Assembly (NCBI RefSeq): GCF_004345825.1
Contig: NZ_SLXM01000007.1
Span: forward strand, 124,001-188,000
Length of the DNA: 64,000 nucleotides
Origin: Tenacibaculum skagerrakense
Lineage (GTDB): Bacteria > Bacteroidota > Bacteroidia > Flavobacteriales > Flavobacteriaceae
Direction: 5' to 3'
Positions 50,683 to 60,513 of the stretch are shown here, piece after piece (positions within the stretch are counted from its first letter, which is position 1; every line of letters begins with the position of its first letter). The notes beneath the pieces are model-generated. The model saw nothing but the letters and a program-made list of their open reading frames with translations. It was not told the origin of the DNA and did not search any database. Both the position numbers and the translations under genes were made by a program.

Positions 50683-51270
50683 TTATTTTTCTAGTCCGAT
50701 AAAATCACCAACTAATTCCTCAGCTTCTTTAAGAGCAACCTCTAGTTCATAGTTTTTAATGATTCTATCAAATTGAGGAGCGGTTGCTAGCTCTACAGAA
50801 GCTTTTGCAATTCTCATGTTAATTTTGTCTTCGCTCTCGGTTTTACGTTTTTTCAAACGTCTTTTTAATTCATCAACACTTGGAGGTTTTACAAAAACAG
50901 CTAAAGTTTCTTCAGGGAATTTCTTTTTGATTCGTAAACCACCTGCAACATCAATATCAAAAATAACGTGTTTTCCTTTAGCCCAAATACGTTCTACTTC
51001 TGTTTTTAAAGTACCGTAGAAATTCTCAGTGTAAACTTCTTCCCATTCTAAAAACTCATCATTTTTTATTTTATTAATGAATTCATCTCTAGAGATAAAA
51101 TAATAATCAACACCGTCTTTTTCTTCTCCTCTAGGCTCACGAGAAGTAGCAGAGATAGAAAATTCTAAACCAAATTTTTCTTGCGCTAATAAATGACGAA
51201 CAATTGTAGTTTTTCCAGATCCTGAGGGAGCTGAGAATACAAATAATTTACCTTTAAAGTCTTTCGTCAT
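50683..51270 (-). CDS. gmk: Guanylate kinase
   Basis: This 195-aa enzyme phosphorylates GMP to GDP. It has the P-loop SAPSGSGKTTIV at about 13-24, TSREPRGEEKDGVDYYFISR near 42, and GMP-binding residues in YGTLKTEVE near 84. It shares one base with the yicC stop and precedes nadD by 9 bp; yicC-gmk adjacency is common across bacteria. Confidence 0.96.
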   Translation of the reverse strand: MTKDFKGKLFVFSAPSGSGKTTIVRHLLAQEKFGLEFSISATSREPRGEEKDGVDYYFISRDEFINKIKNDEFLEWEEVYTENFYGTLKTEVERIWAKGKHVIFDIDVAGGLRIKKKFPEETLAVFVKPPSVDELKRRLKKRKTESEDKINMRIAKASVELATAPQFDRIIKNYELEVALKEAEELVGDFIGLEK

Positions 51271-52136
51271 TATAATACGTTTAATATTTGTTCTTTAATT
51301 TTTTCCAATTCGTCTTTCATTTGAATCACCACTTTCTGCATAGGTGCATAATTCGCTTTGGATCCTGTGGTATTAATTTCTCTACCAATTTCTTGAATAA
51401 TAAAACCTAATTTTTTACCATTAGAGTCGTCACTATCCAATGCTTGCAAAAAGTAATCCAAATGATTTGCTAAACGAACCTTTTCTTCGTTGATATCTAG
51501 TTTTTCAAGGTAATATATCAACTCTTGCTCAAAACGGTTTTCATCAACTTCAACTTTTAACTCATCTAACGCTTTAGCAAGACGCTGTTTTACATTATCA
51601 ATTCGATCACCGTCCATTTCTTTTACTTCTTCTAAACAAGATTTAATGTTAGCGATACGTTCTTTAAAATCGATTTCAAGAGAAGCTGCTTCATCTGTTC
51701 TATACTGAACAATTTCTTTCAAAGCATTAGTAATATGTTTGTCAATTTCTGACCATTCATTTTCGTCTAACTCCTCTCGTTCAGTTTTAAGAGCATCTGG
51801 CATTCTAACAGCCATTTTTAATAACTCAACCTGATCATTCACATCAATGTACACCACATCACGAAGTTGTTTCATGTATTCTGTAACAACACCTTTGTTA
51901 ACAGAAGTAGAAGTTTCATCTGCAGTCATTTCAACATAAATGGAAAAATCTACTTTACCTCTAACTAAGATATCTGCTAATTTTTTACGAATAGTAAGCT
52001 CCTTTTCTTTGTAAAAAGAAGGAATACGAGTATTTATATCTAAGTTTTTGCTATTTAAAGATTTAACTTCGATTGTTATCTTCTTAGTGGGTAATTGTAA
52101 TACGGATTTACCGTATCCTGTCATAGATTGAATCAT
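51270..52136 (-). CDS. yicC: YicC-family endoribonuclease-like protein
   Basis: This 288-aa protein has the YicC N-terminal signature MIQSMTGYGKS and the EVKSLNSKNLDINTRIPSFY block near 23, with the DUF1732 C-terminal domain ending in ETGSKAN-type sequence (INTTGSKANYAPMQKVVIQMK near 255). YicC proteins have been shown to act in RNA turnover in E. coli; that role is by family. First gene of the run with gmk and nadD. Confidence 0.93.
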   Translation of the reverse strand: MIQSMTGYGKSVLQLPTKKITIEVKSLNSKNLDINTRIPSFYKEKELTIRKKLADILVRGKVDFSIYVEMTADETSTSVNKGVVTEYMKQLRDVVYIDVNDQVELLKMAVRMPDALKTEREELDENEWSEIDKHITNALKEIVQYRTDEAASLEIDFKERIANIKSCLEEVKEMDGDRIDNVKQRLAKALDELKVEVDENRFEQELIYYLEKLDINEEKVRLANHLDYFLQALDSDDSNGKKLGFIIQEIGREINTTGSKANYAPMQKVVIQMKDELEKIKEQILNVL

Positions 52137-52166
52137 ACCTTGATTTTAATAGGCCGTAAAGATACA

Positions 52167-53066
52167 TTATTTGCTTGTACTAGCAGAAGCCTGTTTGGAA
52201 ACTAAATAAACACCAACAAAAATTAAAATAGTAGCAAAGATTTTGATAATATCTAAAGAATCGCTTCCAACTAGTAACGCATAGATACTTGCAACTACAG
52301 GTTGTAAATAAATAAATACACTTACGGTAGTAGGTTTTAACTTTGATAAAGCATATAAGTTAAAAAGATAGGTAATGCAAGAGGCAAAAACAACAACAAA
52401 TCCTATTCTTAAGTATCCTGATAGCGGAATAATTTGCCAGTTAATTTCAGTAAACTCAGAAATTCCAAAAGGAAACATAAAAATAAATCCGAATAAATAC
52501 AACCAACGAATAAAGGTAATAGGTTTATATTTTGCGACTATTTTTTTGGCAACGACTAAATACATTCCGTAGGATGCAGCGTTTATAAATACTAAAAAGT
52601 TGCCTAACATCATGTTTGATGCATTGGCAGATGATTTACCACCGTAAAGTATTAAAACAACAGCACCGATAAGTCCGATAAAAACACCTATTATTTTAAT
52701 AGCGGTAGGTCGTTCTTTTATTAATATGCTAGAAAAAATTAGCACCAAAATAGGTGAGGTAACCATCATTACAGAAGCATTGATAGGAGTTGTGTAGTTT
52801 AAACCTTTAAAAAAGGTAAGCATATTAAAAGCGATACCAAAGAAAGCAGCTAAAGCAATTATTTTATAATCGCCTTTTTTAATTTTATCATTTTTAATAA
52901 AAATACTAGCAAACCAAAACAGTAACATTGCTGAAGTGATGCGAATAAAAATAAAACCAAAAGGTTTTACATAATGTGGCATTACCTCTTTTGCTACGGT
53001 AAAAGTAACTCCGTATATAATAGTAACAATAGATACAGCCGTTAGTGCAAGTACTCTTGTATTCAT
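52167..53066 (-). CDS. EamA-family DMT transporter
   Basis: This 299-aa inner-membrane protein has ten helices in two EamA repeats, with KEVMPHYVKPFGFIFIRI near residue 27 and FKGLNYTTPINASVMMVTSP near 86 in the first repeat and LKPTTVSVFIYLQPVVASIY in the second. These are drug/metabolite exporters of varied substrate. It stands alone between yicC and the prolyl oligopeptidase gene. Confidence 0.92.
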   Translation of the reverse strand: MNTRVLALTAVSIVTIIYGVTFTVAKEVMPHYVKPFGFIFIRITSAMLLFWFASIFIKNDKIKKGDYKIIALAAFFGIAFNMLTFFKGLNYTTPINASVMMVTSPILVLIFSSILIKERPTAIKIIGVFIGLIGAVVLILYGGKSSANASNMMLGNFLVFINAASYGMYLVVAKKIVAKYKPITFIRWLYLFGFIFMFPFGISEFTEINWQIIPLSGYLRIGFVVVFASCITYLFNLYALSKLKPTTVSVFIYLQPVVASIYALLVGSDSLDIIKIFATILIFVGVYLVSKQASASTSK

Positions 53067-53171
53067 TTTATGATGAATTTCTAGAATTTAGCGGCAAATG
53101 TCGTTATAAATATTCTATTAAAATGTTTCAATAGAGAATTAATACATTTAGAATAATAAAAAGAAACTTAT

Positions 53172-55334
53172 TTATTTTAATTGATAATCGGGATGCCCAG
53201 TTTGCCAAAGACCAAAAGAAAGTAGATCTGTTAAATCTTCTATTCTTTTAGCATTAGTTCTGTCGAAACCATGCCCGCCTTCAGTATCTATCTTCAATAA
53301 AGTTAGATTAGGATTATCATTAAATGCTAGAAGTTTGGCAGCAAATTTTCCAGATTCAAAAGCCCCAACTCTACCATCGTTTAAACCAGCAGTTAAAAAC
53401 ATTGATGGATACTTAACTCCTTCTTTAATATGTTGATATGCATCCATTTCAAGAAGATACTCAAATTCTAAACTATCTTTTACGGTACCAAATTCAGTAA
53501 TATTGTTTGGACCAGCAGGACCAAATTCTGCTCTTGTAGCATTTAACATTCCAGCTCTAACAGCAATGGCTTTATATAAATCGGGTCTTTCGGTAACAGC
53601 TCTTCCAATCAAAACGCCTCCAGCACTTGCGCTCCAAGCAAAAATTTTATCAGATGAAGTATACTTTTTTTCAATTAAATATTCTGTACAAGCAATAAAA
53701 TCTTTCCATGTATTAGGTTTTGTTTTCTTCATACCACCTAAATGCCAAGTATCTCCTTTTTCACCCCCTCCTCTAACATGAGCAACTGCATACACACCAT
53801 TGTTTTGTGTCCAACCTTTAATATAATCATCCATTAGAGGCGTGTCCGAATAACCATAAGCTCCATAACCTGTTATCATGACTCTATTTTTTGAGTTGAG
53901 TTTAGTCCCTTTTTTATAAATTATAGATAAAGGAACCATAACGCCATCATGAGATTTCACTTCAACTTCTTCAACAACTAAATCAACTCGTTCTGATTTA
54001 GTTGAAGGGACAAGGCTTTCTTTGACAAAAGTGTTAGAGTCAGTATCAAGTTTATATCTTACGTTATCACTTATCCATCCTTTAGTTACAATCCATAAAT
54101 CATTGTTTTGTATTCCTAATGAGTATAAATTAATATGGCCTGATTGTGGAATATCTAGTTTCTGAGATGAAGCATCTTCAAAACCTTTTTTATGAAGACT
54201 AGCATTAATACCATTTTTATTGGTAACGTAAAATAGACCATCTTTAGTTATGGCCATGCTTGTTATCACTTCAGACGTGTTTTCTGGAACAAATGTTTTA
54301 GATTTTTCAATATCGATAGTTGAAAGCTTATCTTTCAATATTTTAAAATTTGAAGCATTGTGTGCAGATAATAAGTAGATCGAATCGTTCTTTAGATAAA
54401 AATCTTTTACTTTATCGGTACTTCTGTAAAGAGGTTTCCAATTTATTTTCTTGTTTTTTAATTCTTCTATAGGTGCAAAGTAATAATCTACAAATTCACT
54501 TACATTGTATATACCAGCAAAAATATATCTATCATCTTTTAAGTGAACAATAGGAAAGTCTTCTTCTTTAATTTTAAAGTCACTTCCTTTTTTGCTAGAT
54601 AAAATAATATTTAAATCGGCTGGATCTGTACCTAATTTATAAAGCACAGAGCTTGTATTTAAAGCAAATTCCTCAGAGTTTTTATCGGTTACAGGAATAT
54701 GCATATAAAAAAAACCTGAATCATCAGGAAGCCAGCTAATACCTCCTAGTGCAGATGGCCAACATTTTTCTATTATTTGAGGAGAAATTTCTTTAGATGC
54801 TACATCAACAATAATCATTTTAGAAATTTCTTCATCATTTTCGGTAAGACTAATTACTATTTTTGTTCCATTAGGACTAGGTTTTATGTAGTTAATTACA
54901 TGATTTTTAAACTTTTCTGATTCAGAAGGAGAGAATAATAGAATCTCATTTCCATTATTGGTTTTCTTGTAAAATAAGTCTTTAGTATTTTTTGTATTAG
55001 AGGCTTTTAAATAGAAGTATAGTTGATTTACTATGGAAAGACTAGATAATTTCTCTTTTGATTCTTCGTTACTGATTTTTTCGAAATAACTAGATATAGC
55101 ACTTCTATTAACAATATTTTCTAGAGTTTTTTGAGCAAATTCTGTTTGACTTTTATACCAATTAGTAACCGTAGAGTCACTTTCATTTTCAAGATACCTA
55201 AAATGGTCGGTTAATTCTTTACCATGATGGTTTTCAATAACGATTTTAGGTGTTAATAGTTCTTGATTCAACTTGTTATAATCTTTACACTGAAAAAAAA
55301 GGATTATTAATAGGAAGGGGAATTTTTTTAGCAT
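53172..55334 (-). CDS. Lipoprotein prolyl oligopeptidase (S9A)
   Basis: This 720-aa serine peptidase has a short signal with a possible lipobox ending in Cys16 (IILFFQC), an N-terminal seven-blade propeller (about 70-420) and an alpha/beta-hydrolase domain with the triad S570 (AWSASAGG), D653 (AGLNDGRVG) and H688 (TEGGHGFD). The nucleophile elbow reads S-A-S-A-G rather than G-x-S-x-G. Prolyl oligopeptidases cut small peptides after Pro. It lies next to a RiPP precursor whose core contains one Pro, but a strong terminator separates the two genes, so a role in maturation is only a possibility. Confidence 0.9.
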   Translation of the reverse strand: MLKKFPFLLIILFFQCKDYNKLNQELLTPKIVIENHHGKELTDHFRYLENESDSTVTNWYKSQTEFAQKTLENIVNRSAISSYFEKISNEESKEKLSSLSIVNQLYFYLKASNTKNTKDLFYKKTNNGNEILLFSPSESEKFKNHVINYIKPSPNGTKIVISLTENDEEISKMIIVDVASKEISPQIIEKCWPSALGGISWLPDDSGFFYMHIPVTDKNSEEFALNTSSVLYKLGTDPADLNIILSSKKGSDFKIKEEDFPIVHLKDDRYIFAGIYNVSEFVDYYFAPIEELKNKKINWKPLYRSTDKVKDFYLKNDSIYLLSAHNASNFKILKDKLSTIDIEKSKTFVPENTSEVITSMAITKDGLFYVTNKNGINASLHKKGFEDASSQKLDIPQSGHINLYSLGIQNNDLWIVTKGWISDNVRYKLDTDSNTFVKESLVPSTKSERVDLVVEEVEVKSHDGVMVPLSIIYKKGTKLNSKNRVMITGYGAYGYSDTPLMDDYIKGWTQNNGVYAVAHVRGGGEKGDTWHLGGMKKTKPNTWKDFIACTEYLIEKKYTSSDKIFAWSASAGGVLIGRAVTERPDLYKAIAVRAGMLNATRAEFGPAGPNNITEFGTVKDSLEFEYLLEMDAYQHIKEGVKYPSMFLTAGLNDGRVGAFESGKFAAKLLAFNDNPNLTLLKIDTEGGHGFDRTNAKRIEDLTDLLSFGLWQTGHPDYQLK

Positions 55335-55362
55335 TATTTGATGTTAATTTGGTAAAAATAAA

Positions 55363-55402
55363 AAAAAGAGATTATTAAGTTTATTTTAATAATCTCTTTT
55401 TT
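55363..55402 (-). terminator. Strong terminator after the RiPP precursor
   Basis: A perfect 17-bp stem (55363-55379 with 55386-55402) has a 6-nt loop and A/T runs at both sides. On the minus strand it follows the precursor stop by 12 bp and precedes the oligopeptidase gene. Confidence 0.92.
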
Positions 55403-55413
55403 CAAAGACTAAA

Positions 55414-55584
55414 CTATATTATTTGATTTCCTTTGTCTTTGTTTTTAGTAGTAGTTGTAAGTTTAGAAAGTGAGCATTCTGGATTTTCCCCTCCTGCTGT
55501 ACTTCCTCCAAAAATTTGATTAGAGTTTTTAATTTCAGTAACTCTAAACTTTTCTAACTGTAGTTTGTTTTTTTGATTTCCCAT
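55414..55584 (-). CDS. RiPP precursor peptide (class I lanthipeptide-type)
   Basis: This 56-aa gene reads from ATG at 55584 to TAG at 55414. The leader (residues 1-27) contains KLQLEKFRVTEIKN, the LxLxKxxIxxI-type motif of Bacteroidota LanB-linked leaders, and ends in FGG (G26-G27). The 29-residue core begins STAGGENPEC and then SLSKLTTTTKNKD; it has nine Ser/Thr but only one Cys (C37), so at most one lanthionine ring can form. It lies downstream of split LanB genes and a regulator, with its own operator and terminator. Precursor identity is inferred from leader form and neighbours. Confidence 0.85.
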   Translation of the reverse strand: MGNQKNKLQLEKFRVTEIKNSNQIFGGSTAGGENPECSLSKLTTTTKNKDKGNQII

Positions 55585-55656
55585 TATACTTTATTTTAGA
55601 TTTATTTCTGTTGCTAAACTATAGAATAGAAACCTTTAATAAAAACGATATTAGTG

Positions 55657-55672
55657 TAGATTTATAAATCTA
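55657..55672. promoter_or_regulatory. Palindromic operator upstream of the precursor
   Basis: TAGATTTATAAATCTA is a perfect 16-bp palindrome, centred about 80 bp upstream of the precursor start. The core GATTTATAAATC recurs twice at 60603-60635 in the LanB/AraC intergenic region and was not seen elsewhere in the window. Confidence 0.75.
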
Positions 55673-55711
55673 AAGCTTTAAATTCATAAATTAATAACTT
55701 ATAAAACATTG

Positions 55712-57436
55712 CTATTCAGAATTTTGTTTTTTTTCTAGTTGTTTTATAAAATAGGAAGGTTGCAACTTAGTTTTCTTAACAAATGCTATAGAAAATGTCT
55801 GTTGACTATTAAATCCAGACTCCTCTGAAATAGCTTTTACAGTATATGATCTAAACTTTTTGTCGTTTGTTAAGCGGTTTATCGCATAATCAATTTTCAA
55901 ATTGTTTAAATAATTGGCAAAATTGGTTCCCTTTTTATAATTGATTACTTTAGATAAATAGGAACTATTCGTTTTAATCTCTTTTGCCAAAGAAGAAAGT
56001 GTATATTTTTTCTTTAAGAATTGTTGCGTGTCTTCAAACTTTTTTAAATCAATAAGGATTTTTTGTGTAATCTCTTCCGAAACACCAACTTTCTCTAATT
56101 CATCGTTTTCATCGTTTTCAATTTGCTCATCAATATTATCATCTACCTTATTTTCTTGATTTTTAATTGCTTTTTTTGTAGTGTTTTCGTTCAATATCAA
56201 TGCAAATCGTTTTTTCAAAATATAATTTCTTCTAAACAACAATGTAATACCAATTACAGCAACAAAGCTTAGTATTAGAAATACTAGTTTTAAATTATTA
56301 TTGTTGTCTTCATTTTGTTGGAGTGTCGAGATTAATTTTTCTTTTTCAGATAGTAAATAAGGTATTTCATAATTTTTTGTAATCTGTTGAGAAACTCTTC
56401 GGGATTTTGAATTGTAAACAGAATCGAATTTCATTAAAGCGTTTATGTATAACAGCTGTTTATCATATTCTTTTTCAGTTTTATAATGATTGATTAAATA
56501 CTGGTATCCGTCTAAAATTTCAAGAGCTACATCATTAGTTTCTTGTAAAAATAAGTGTGCTTTGTTAAGATATGTGATGGCGCTATCTTTTTTACCTAAT
56601 TCATAATAGGTTTTACCAATGTACGATTGATTAATGGCCGTTGTTAATTCATCATTTTGTTTTTTAATACTTTGTATACTCTCTAAAAGTGCTTTTAATG
56701 CTTTGTTATATTCTTTTTTGTAATAGGAATTTATACCGTTATTTAATATAAATCTTGTTTTAAGAATTTCATCAGTACTATATAGGGTTCTTTTAATTCC
56801 CTCATCAATCATAATTTGAGCTGAATCTAATTTTTTAGTGTAAATCAAAGCATCGCAATAGGCATAAATACCTATGTTATAATAATAACCTTTGTTGGGA
56901 AAATCAAGCTTGTCTAATTCATTTAAATAACTTTTAAATAATTGTTTTGCTTCTTCTCTAAATCCTAATCTATATTTTAAAGAAGCAATATCAAATTTTA
57001 CACTGGCATGTTGGAAGCTGTCATTTTTTGTATGTTTTAATGCTAAGACATAAAATTTTAAAGCATTATCAAAATCTCCTTTTTGGTGAAATATTAATCC
57101 TTTACTCTCATATGCAATGGCTGGATATTTCGAGTGTTTTTTTAATTTCTTTGAAAGACTAATAACACTATCTAAATATTGTAAAGAAAGTTCATCATTA
57201 TATATACGTGATAAAAAGTAATAGCCATCAGCGATCCTTACAAGATTGTTTTCTTTTTTAGCCTTTCTTAAGTACGCTTGAGTATGATTAAATTCAGTTA
57301 TTGAATCAACCTCTATTTTTTGTAAACCTACTTTTAAATTCTCATAGTCTTCATTTACTAAAGAATCTATCACAGCGTTTTGAGTAAATATCGACTGAAT
57401 AATTAGTAGGAACAGGAAGGTTAACTTTTTATTCAT
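55712..57436 (-). CDS. TPR / membrane / AraC-type regulator
   Basis: This 574-aa protein has a signal peptide (cleavage near IFTQ, residue 19), periplasmic TPR-like helical repeats (about 40-370), one membrane helix (about 385-405), an acidic linker (about 430-455) and a C-terminal AraC HTH domain (from about 470; YTLSSLAKEIKTNSSYLSKV and then AISEESGFNSQQTFSIAFVK). It would sense a periplasmic signal and act on DNA. It overlaps the LanB C-part gene by 8 bp, so it is cotranslated with the biosynthetic genes and likely controls them through the palindromes. Confidence 0.88.
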   Translation of the reverse strand: MNKKLTFLFLLIIQSIFTQNAVIDSLVNEDYENLKVGLQKIEVDSITEFNHTQAYLRKAKKENNLVRIADGYYFLSRIYNDELSLQYLDSVISLSKKLKKHSKYPAIAYESKGLIFHQKGDFDNALKFYVLALKHTKNDSFQHASVKFDIASLKYRLGFREEAKQLFKSYLNELDKLDFPNKGYYYNIGIYAYCDALIYTKKLDSAQIMIDEGIKRTLYSTDEILKTRFILNNGINSYYKKEYNKALKALLESIQSIKKQNDELTTAINQSYIGKTYYELGKKDSAITYLNKAHLFLQETNDVALEILDGYQYLINHYKTEKEYDKQLLYINALMKFDSVYNSKSRRVSQQITKNYEIPYLLSEKEKLISTLQQNEDNNNNLKLVFLILSFVAVIGITLLFRRNYILKKRFALILNENTTKKAIKNQENKVDDNIDEQIENDENDELEKVGVSEEITQKILIDLKKFEDTQQFLKKKYTLSSLAKEIKTNSSYLSKVINYKKGTNFANYLNNLKIDYAINRLTNDKKFRSYTVKAISEESGFNSQQTFSIAFVKKTKLQPSYFIKQLEKKQNSE

Positions 57437-58274
57437 TGGTGCTGATTTTTAATTGATAATATTTATAAAGACAATTGTAACAAACTAATTCATGTAAGCG
57501 TTGCTTGTCTCTGAATAGTCTATTCACAGTCATGTGTATGTAGCTAGATAGTAAATCATCTAACTTAATGTTTTCATTAGTTAGATTTGTTACTATTACA
57601 TCTGATGTTTTTTTAATTTTTGTAACATCAATTAGATCAATATAGCCTTGTATAACATCATTACTAGGATTAAGAAATGATACAATAGCCTGTCTTAATT
57701 TTTGATATTTGACATTTAATTGTTTGTTTAAGTGTTTATCTGCATTGAATTCATGTTTAAAGGATTCTAGATGTTCTTTAGCAAATTGTAATTTTTTTTC
57801 TAAAGTATATTCAAAACTATCAAGGATTGTATCTATATATCTCAACGAAAACAAGAACTGCGTTTCATCGTTTTGAATACTAGATAAAGCTTGTAAGCAA
57901 AGTTGGCTATCTAAAAAGAAAAAATCTTCCGTCAGGCTAATAGTAGAGTATCCATACCTTTCTAGCTCTCTATTATATACATCTGATTGAACACTCCAAA
58001 TAAATCCATTTTCAAAATATTCTTGGAGTTGCCTATTTACTAACTGAATAATTTTTCCGTTGTGATTATTATTAGTAGATAAAAATCGAACTCTTAAGTG
58101 ATTTTGTGGATCTTCATATCGAATAAAAAACCACTTTTCAATTAAATTCTCATGTAAGAGTTTATTAGATAACGGTTGAATTAGTTCAGTAAGGATTGCG
58201 TCGGAAGTTTTTTTACCACAATAAATTTTATAGTACAACCACTGATCACCAAATAAAAATTTTCGTTGTACCAT
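57429..58274 (-). CDS. LanB C-terminal (glutamate-elimination) domain protein
   Basis: This 281-aa protein matches the thiopeptide-type/SpaB C-terminal domain of class I lantibiotic dehydratases: QWLYYKIYCGKKTSDAILTE near residue 12, KWFFIRYEDPQNHLRVRF near 46, and the YERELERYG-type block (VYNRELERYG near 102). It would remove glutamate from glutamylated Ser/Thr to give dehydroamino acids. It is a separate gene here, its ATG sharing one base with the stop of the LanB N-part gene, as in split LanB systems such as pinensin. Confidence 0.9.
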   Translation of the reverse strand: MVQRKFLFGDQWLYYKIYCGKKTSDAILTELIQPLSNKLLHENLIEKWFFIRYEDPQNHLRVRFLSTNNNHNGKIIQLVNRQLQEYFENGFIWSVQSDVYNRELERYGYSTISLTEDFFFLDSQLCLQALSSIQNDETQFLFSLRYIDTILDSFEYTLEKKLQFAKEHLESFKHEFNADKHLNKQLNVKYQKLRQAIVSFLNPSNDVIQGYIDLIDVTKIKKTSDVIVTNLTNENIKLDDLLSSYIHMTVNRLFRDKQRLHELVCYNCLYKYYQLKISTNE

Positions 58275-60493
58275 TAGTTTTTATTTAGTTTGGATTGGTT
58301 GTAAAAAGTGAATAAACATTCATTAGTAAAGTATTCATTTTTGGTATTACTAACAAAGGTATTGCTTGTTTGTAAAAACTCTTCTAATGTTATCTTCCCC
58401 TTTTTTCTGAGTGTATCTTTTAAAATTAAAACACTATCAAGATGGTTTAAATTAATTAACAACGTATTATCATTATTAACTATTTGAATAAAATCTGGCA
58501 CATTGTTTTCTTCTTGCCAGTTTTTTATAATTAAAAGCGTATTGTCATTATCAGATTCTAAAAATTCTGGTATACTATCTTTATTCAATTTCCATTTAGC
58601 CTTAGACAATATAATGTTCTTATATACAACTCTTGGTAAAAAACTGTAGTGAGCAATAGTAGAAGGCCATGAAAAACCTAAACTATCTCTTTGATTTTGT
58701 AATTCTAAATCAGCCAAAAATTCATATACAGGTAGTGCATTATATGAGTAATTATGTGCGTTTGTAAGTTTAGGAATTATTTCTTTTTGTAGTTTTTTAG
58801 ATCTTAGAACAACTTTATTATTTCTTACAGATACTAATAGATCGTTTAAATTAAGTTGATTTTCCTGTTGTAAAGTAGATTTTGAGATGTAAGGAATTTC
58901 AAAATCTCGTAAGTGGTTTCTTCTTAAAATATTACCAACTCTAGATTCTGGAAGATGAACAATTTCAGCTAAAATTTTATCTGGATGCATTTGTTGTTCA
59001 ATTGCAGTAATTTTCTTTACAATTTCTTCAACCTTTTTTGAGTGTGTAAAACGTCCTAATAATTTTCCTGCACTAGCACTTAAAGTATACAAGACAATTA
59101 AGTTGTCATTTTCATTTTGAATAACTTCTGTAAAAGCAGATAAAGTATCTGGTAAGTAATTATTTTCCGGTAGTATACTGTCAAAATCTTCTTCTTTTAA
59201 AACTAAAACAGTTTCCTTATTTTGTTGAGATGCTAAATATTTATTGACAATAATTTTTTCTGCTTCATTTAACTCGTATTGTGATGTTAACTGTTTCTTT
59301 TTAGTGGGTGTAATATTCTTTAAAAAAGGAGTGGTATCAGAAACTAATGAATTCTGAATATACCCTATTCCACTTTCAACATCTAAAACTTCATTAAGTA
59401 ATACCTCTTGGTCTTCATATCTTTGGATAAACCTATTTTTAAAATGAACTAGATTTTTGTTTTCTTGATATTTATTAATTTTTAATAATAAAGGAATCAC
59501 TTTTTGTAGTTGATAAACCACTTTTTGATTTATCTCATTAGCTGTAGTTGTTAACTCTAAATCTGTTTGAAATAAATAGTTCGGATTATAATCAATATCT
59601 AATTCTTTTACAACCTCTATGATTTTATTATAATTAGAAATATTATTTCCAATTTTTTTATCTAAATCACTTAAGGACTTTTGGAAAGAATATAAATTTT
59701 CAAGATTATAGCTTGAGTCTTTACAGTCTTCTAACTCACTTAGTAAAGTGTCGAAAGTATCGCCTCCAGTTACAGCAACTTCTACGTTATTGACTAATAT
59801 TTTATTATAAATTAATGAATCAATAAAATCAGATGCTTCCTCTTTTGAAATTTCATTGGAACTTAATGAGTCAACTAACTCGTTGTAACTAGCTCCTTTT
59901 TCACTTTGTTTAATTATCGAATCTAAATACTCATTTTTGTAAACAGCTTCTATGCTATAACTTCTTTGATTCTTTTCCGATTGATAATCTACATATCGAT
60001 ACTGATTGTAAAAAGGATACAAAGAGGAGTTTGGAAAATAAACAGCATTCTTTTTTATGGCTTCTTTTTTGGAGTAGCTGGTAGCTAAATTGAATAAGAA
60101 GTCTGTATCAAAACTTGTTTTTCTTTTGAAGAAATCAATTGTATTTAATTCTATCGCAGTTTTATCTGTAATTTTCCCTACACTCATTCCAGAAAATAAA
60201 CCGAAAGGAGTGCATCTTGTGGAAGCTCTAAAAAGATATTTTAAGAAAGACAGCTTTAATTTCTCAGTATTTTTTGGATTGTTAACATCTATATTTTTAT
60301 CTATTTCATCGTGCAAAGATTTTGAAGCTAAAAAAATAGCTTCTTTTATTGTAGGATCTCCCCATAACTTTTTTAAATCATCCAACCCAAATGAAGATTT
60401 TTTAGTAAGATCTTCATAAAAGTTTAACGACAAAATGGGAGTTCTAAAACAAAAATCTCTTAAAAAAATATAAGGATTTGTAGTTTTTTTCAT
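58274..60493 (-). CDS. LanB N-terminal (glutamylation) domain protein
   Basis: The ATG at 60493 is chosen; an in-frame TTG at 60517 lies inside the promoter -7 box and cannot be the start. The 739-aa protein is a lantibiotic dehydratase N-domain, which glutamylates Ser/Thr of a precursor using glutamyl-tRNA. Signatures are FCFRTPILSLNFYEDL at about 14-29, FRASTRCTPFGLFSG at 88-102 (a family hallmark) and the HSKKVEEIV region and NILRRNHLRDFEIPY block further on. It is the first gene of the minus-strand biosynthetic operon. Confidence 0.92.
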   Translation of the reverse strand: MKKTTNPYIFLRDFCFRTPILSLNFYEDLTKKSSFGLDDLKKLWGDPTIKEAIFLASKSLHDEIDKNIDVNNPKNTEKLKLSFLKYLFRASTRCTPFGLFSGMSVGKITDKTAIELNTIDFFKRKTSFDTDFLFNLATSYSKKEAIKKNAVYFPNSSLYPFYNQYRYVDYQSEKNQRSYSIEAVYKNEYLDSIIKQSEKGASYNELVDSLSSNEISKEEASDFIDSLIYNKILVNNVEVAVTGGDTFDTLLSELEDCKDSSYNLENLYSFQKSLSDLDKKIGNNISNYNKIIEVVKELDIDYNPNYLFQTDLELTTTANEINQKVVYQLQKVIPLLLKINKYQENKNLVHFKNRFIQRYEDQEVLLNEVLDVESGIGYIQNSLVSDTTPFLKNITPTKKKQLTSQYELNEAEKIIVNKYLASQQNKETVLVLKEEDFDSILPENNYLPDTLSAFTEVIQNENDNLIVLYTLSASAGKLLGRFTHSKKVEEIVKKITAIEQQMHPDKILAEIVHLPESRVGNILRRNHLRDFEIPYISKSTLQQENQLNLNDLLVSVRNNKVVLRSKKLQKEIIPKLTNAHNYSYNALPVYEFLADLELQNQRDSLGFSWPSTIAHYSFLPRVVYKNIILSKAKWKLNKDSIPEFLESDNDNTLLIIKNWQEENNVPDFIQIVNNDNTLLINLNHLDSVLILKDTLRKKGKITLEEFLQTSNTFVSNTKNEYFTNECLFTFYNQSKLNKN

Positions 60494-60513
60494 TTGGTTT
60501 CTTGAGACTAGTT

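Noticed and set aside
60090..60419. 109-aa plus-strand ORF within the LanB gene
   Set aside because: Antisense shadow of a gene with strong family signatures.
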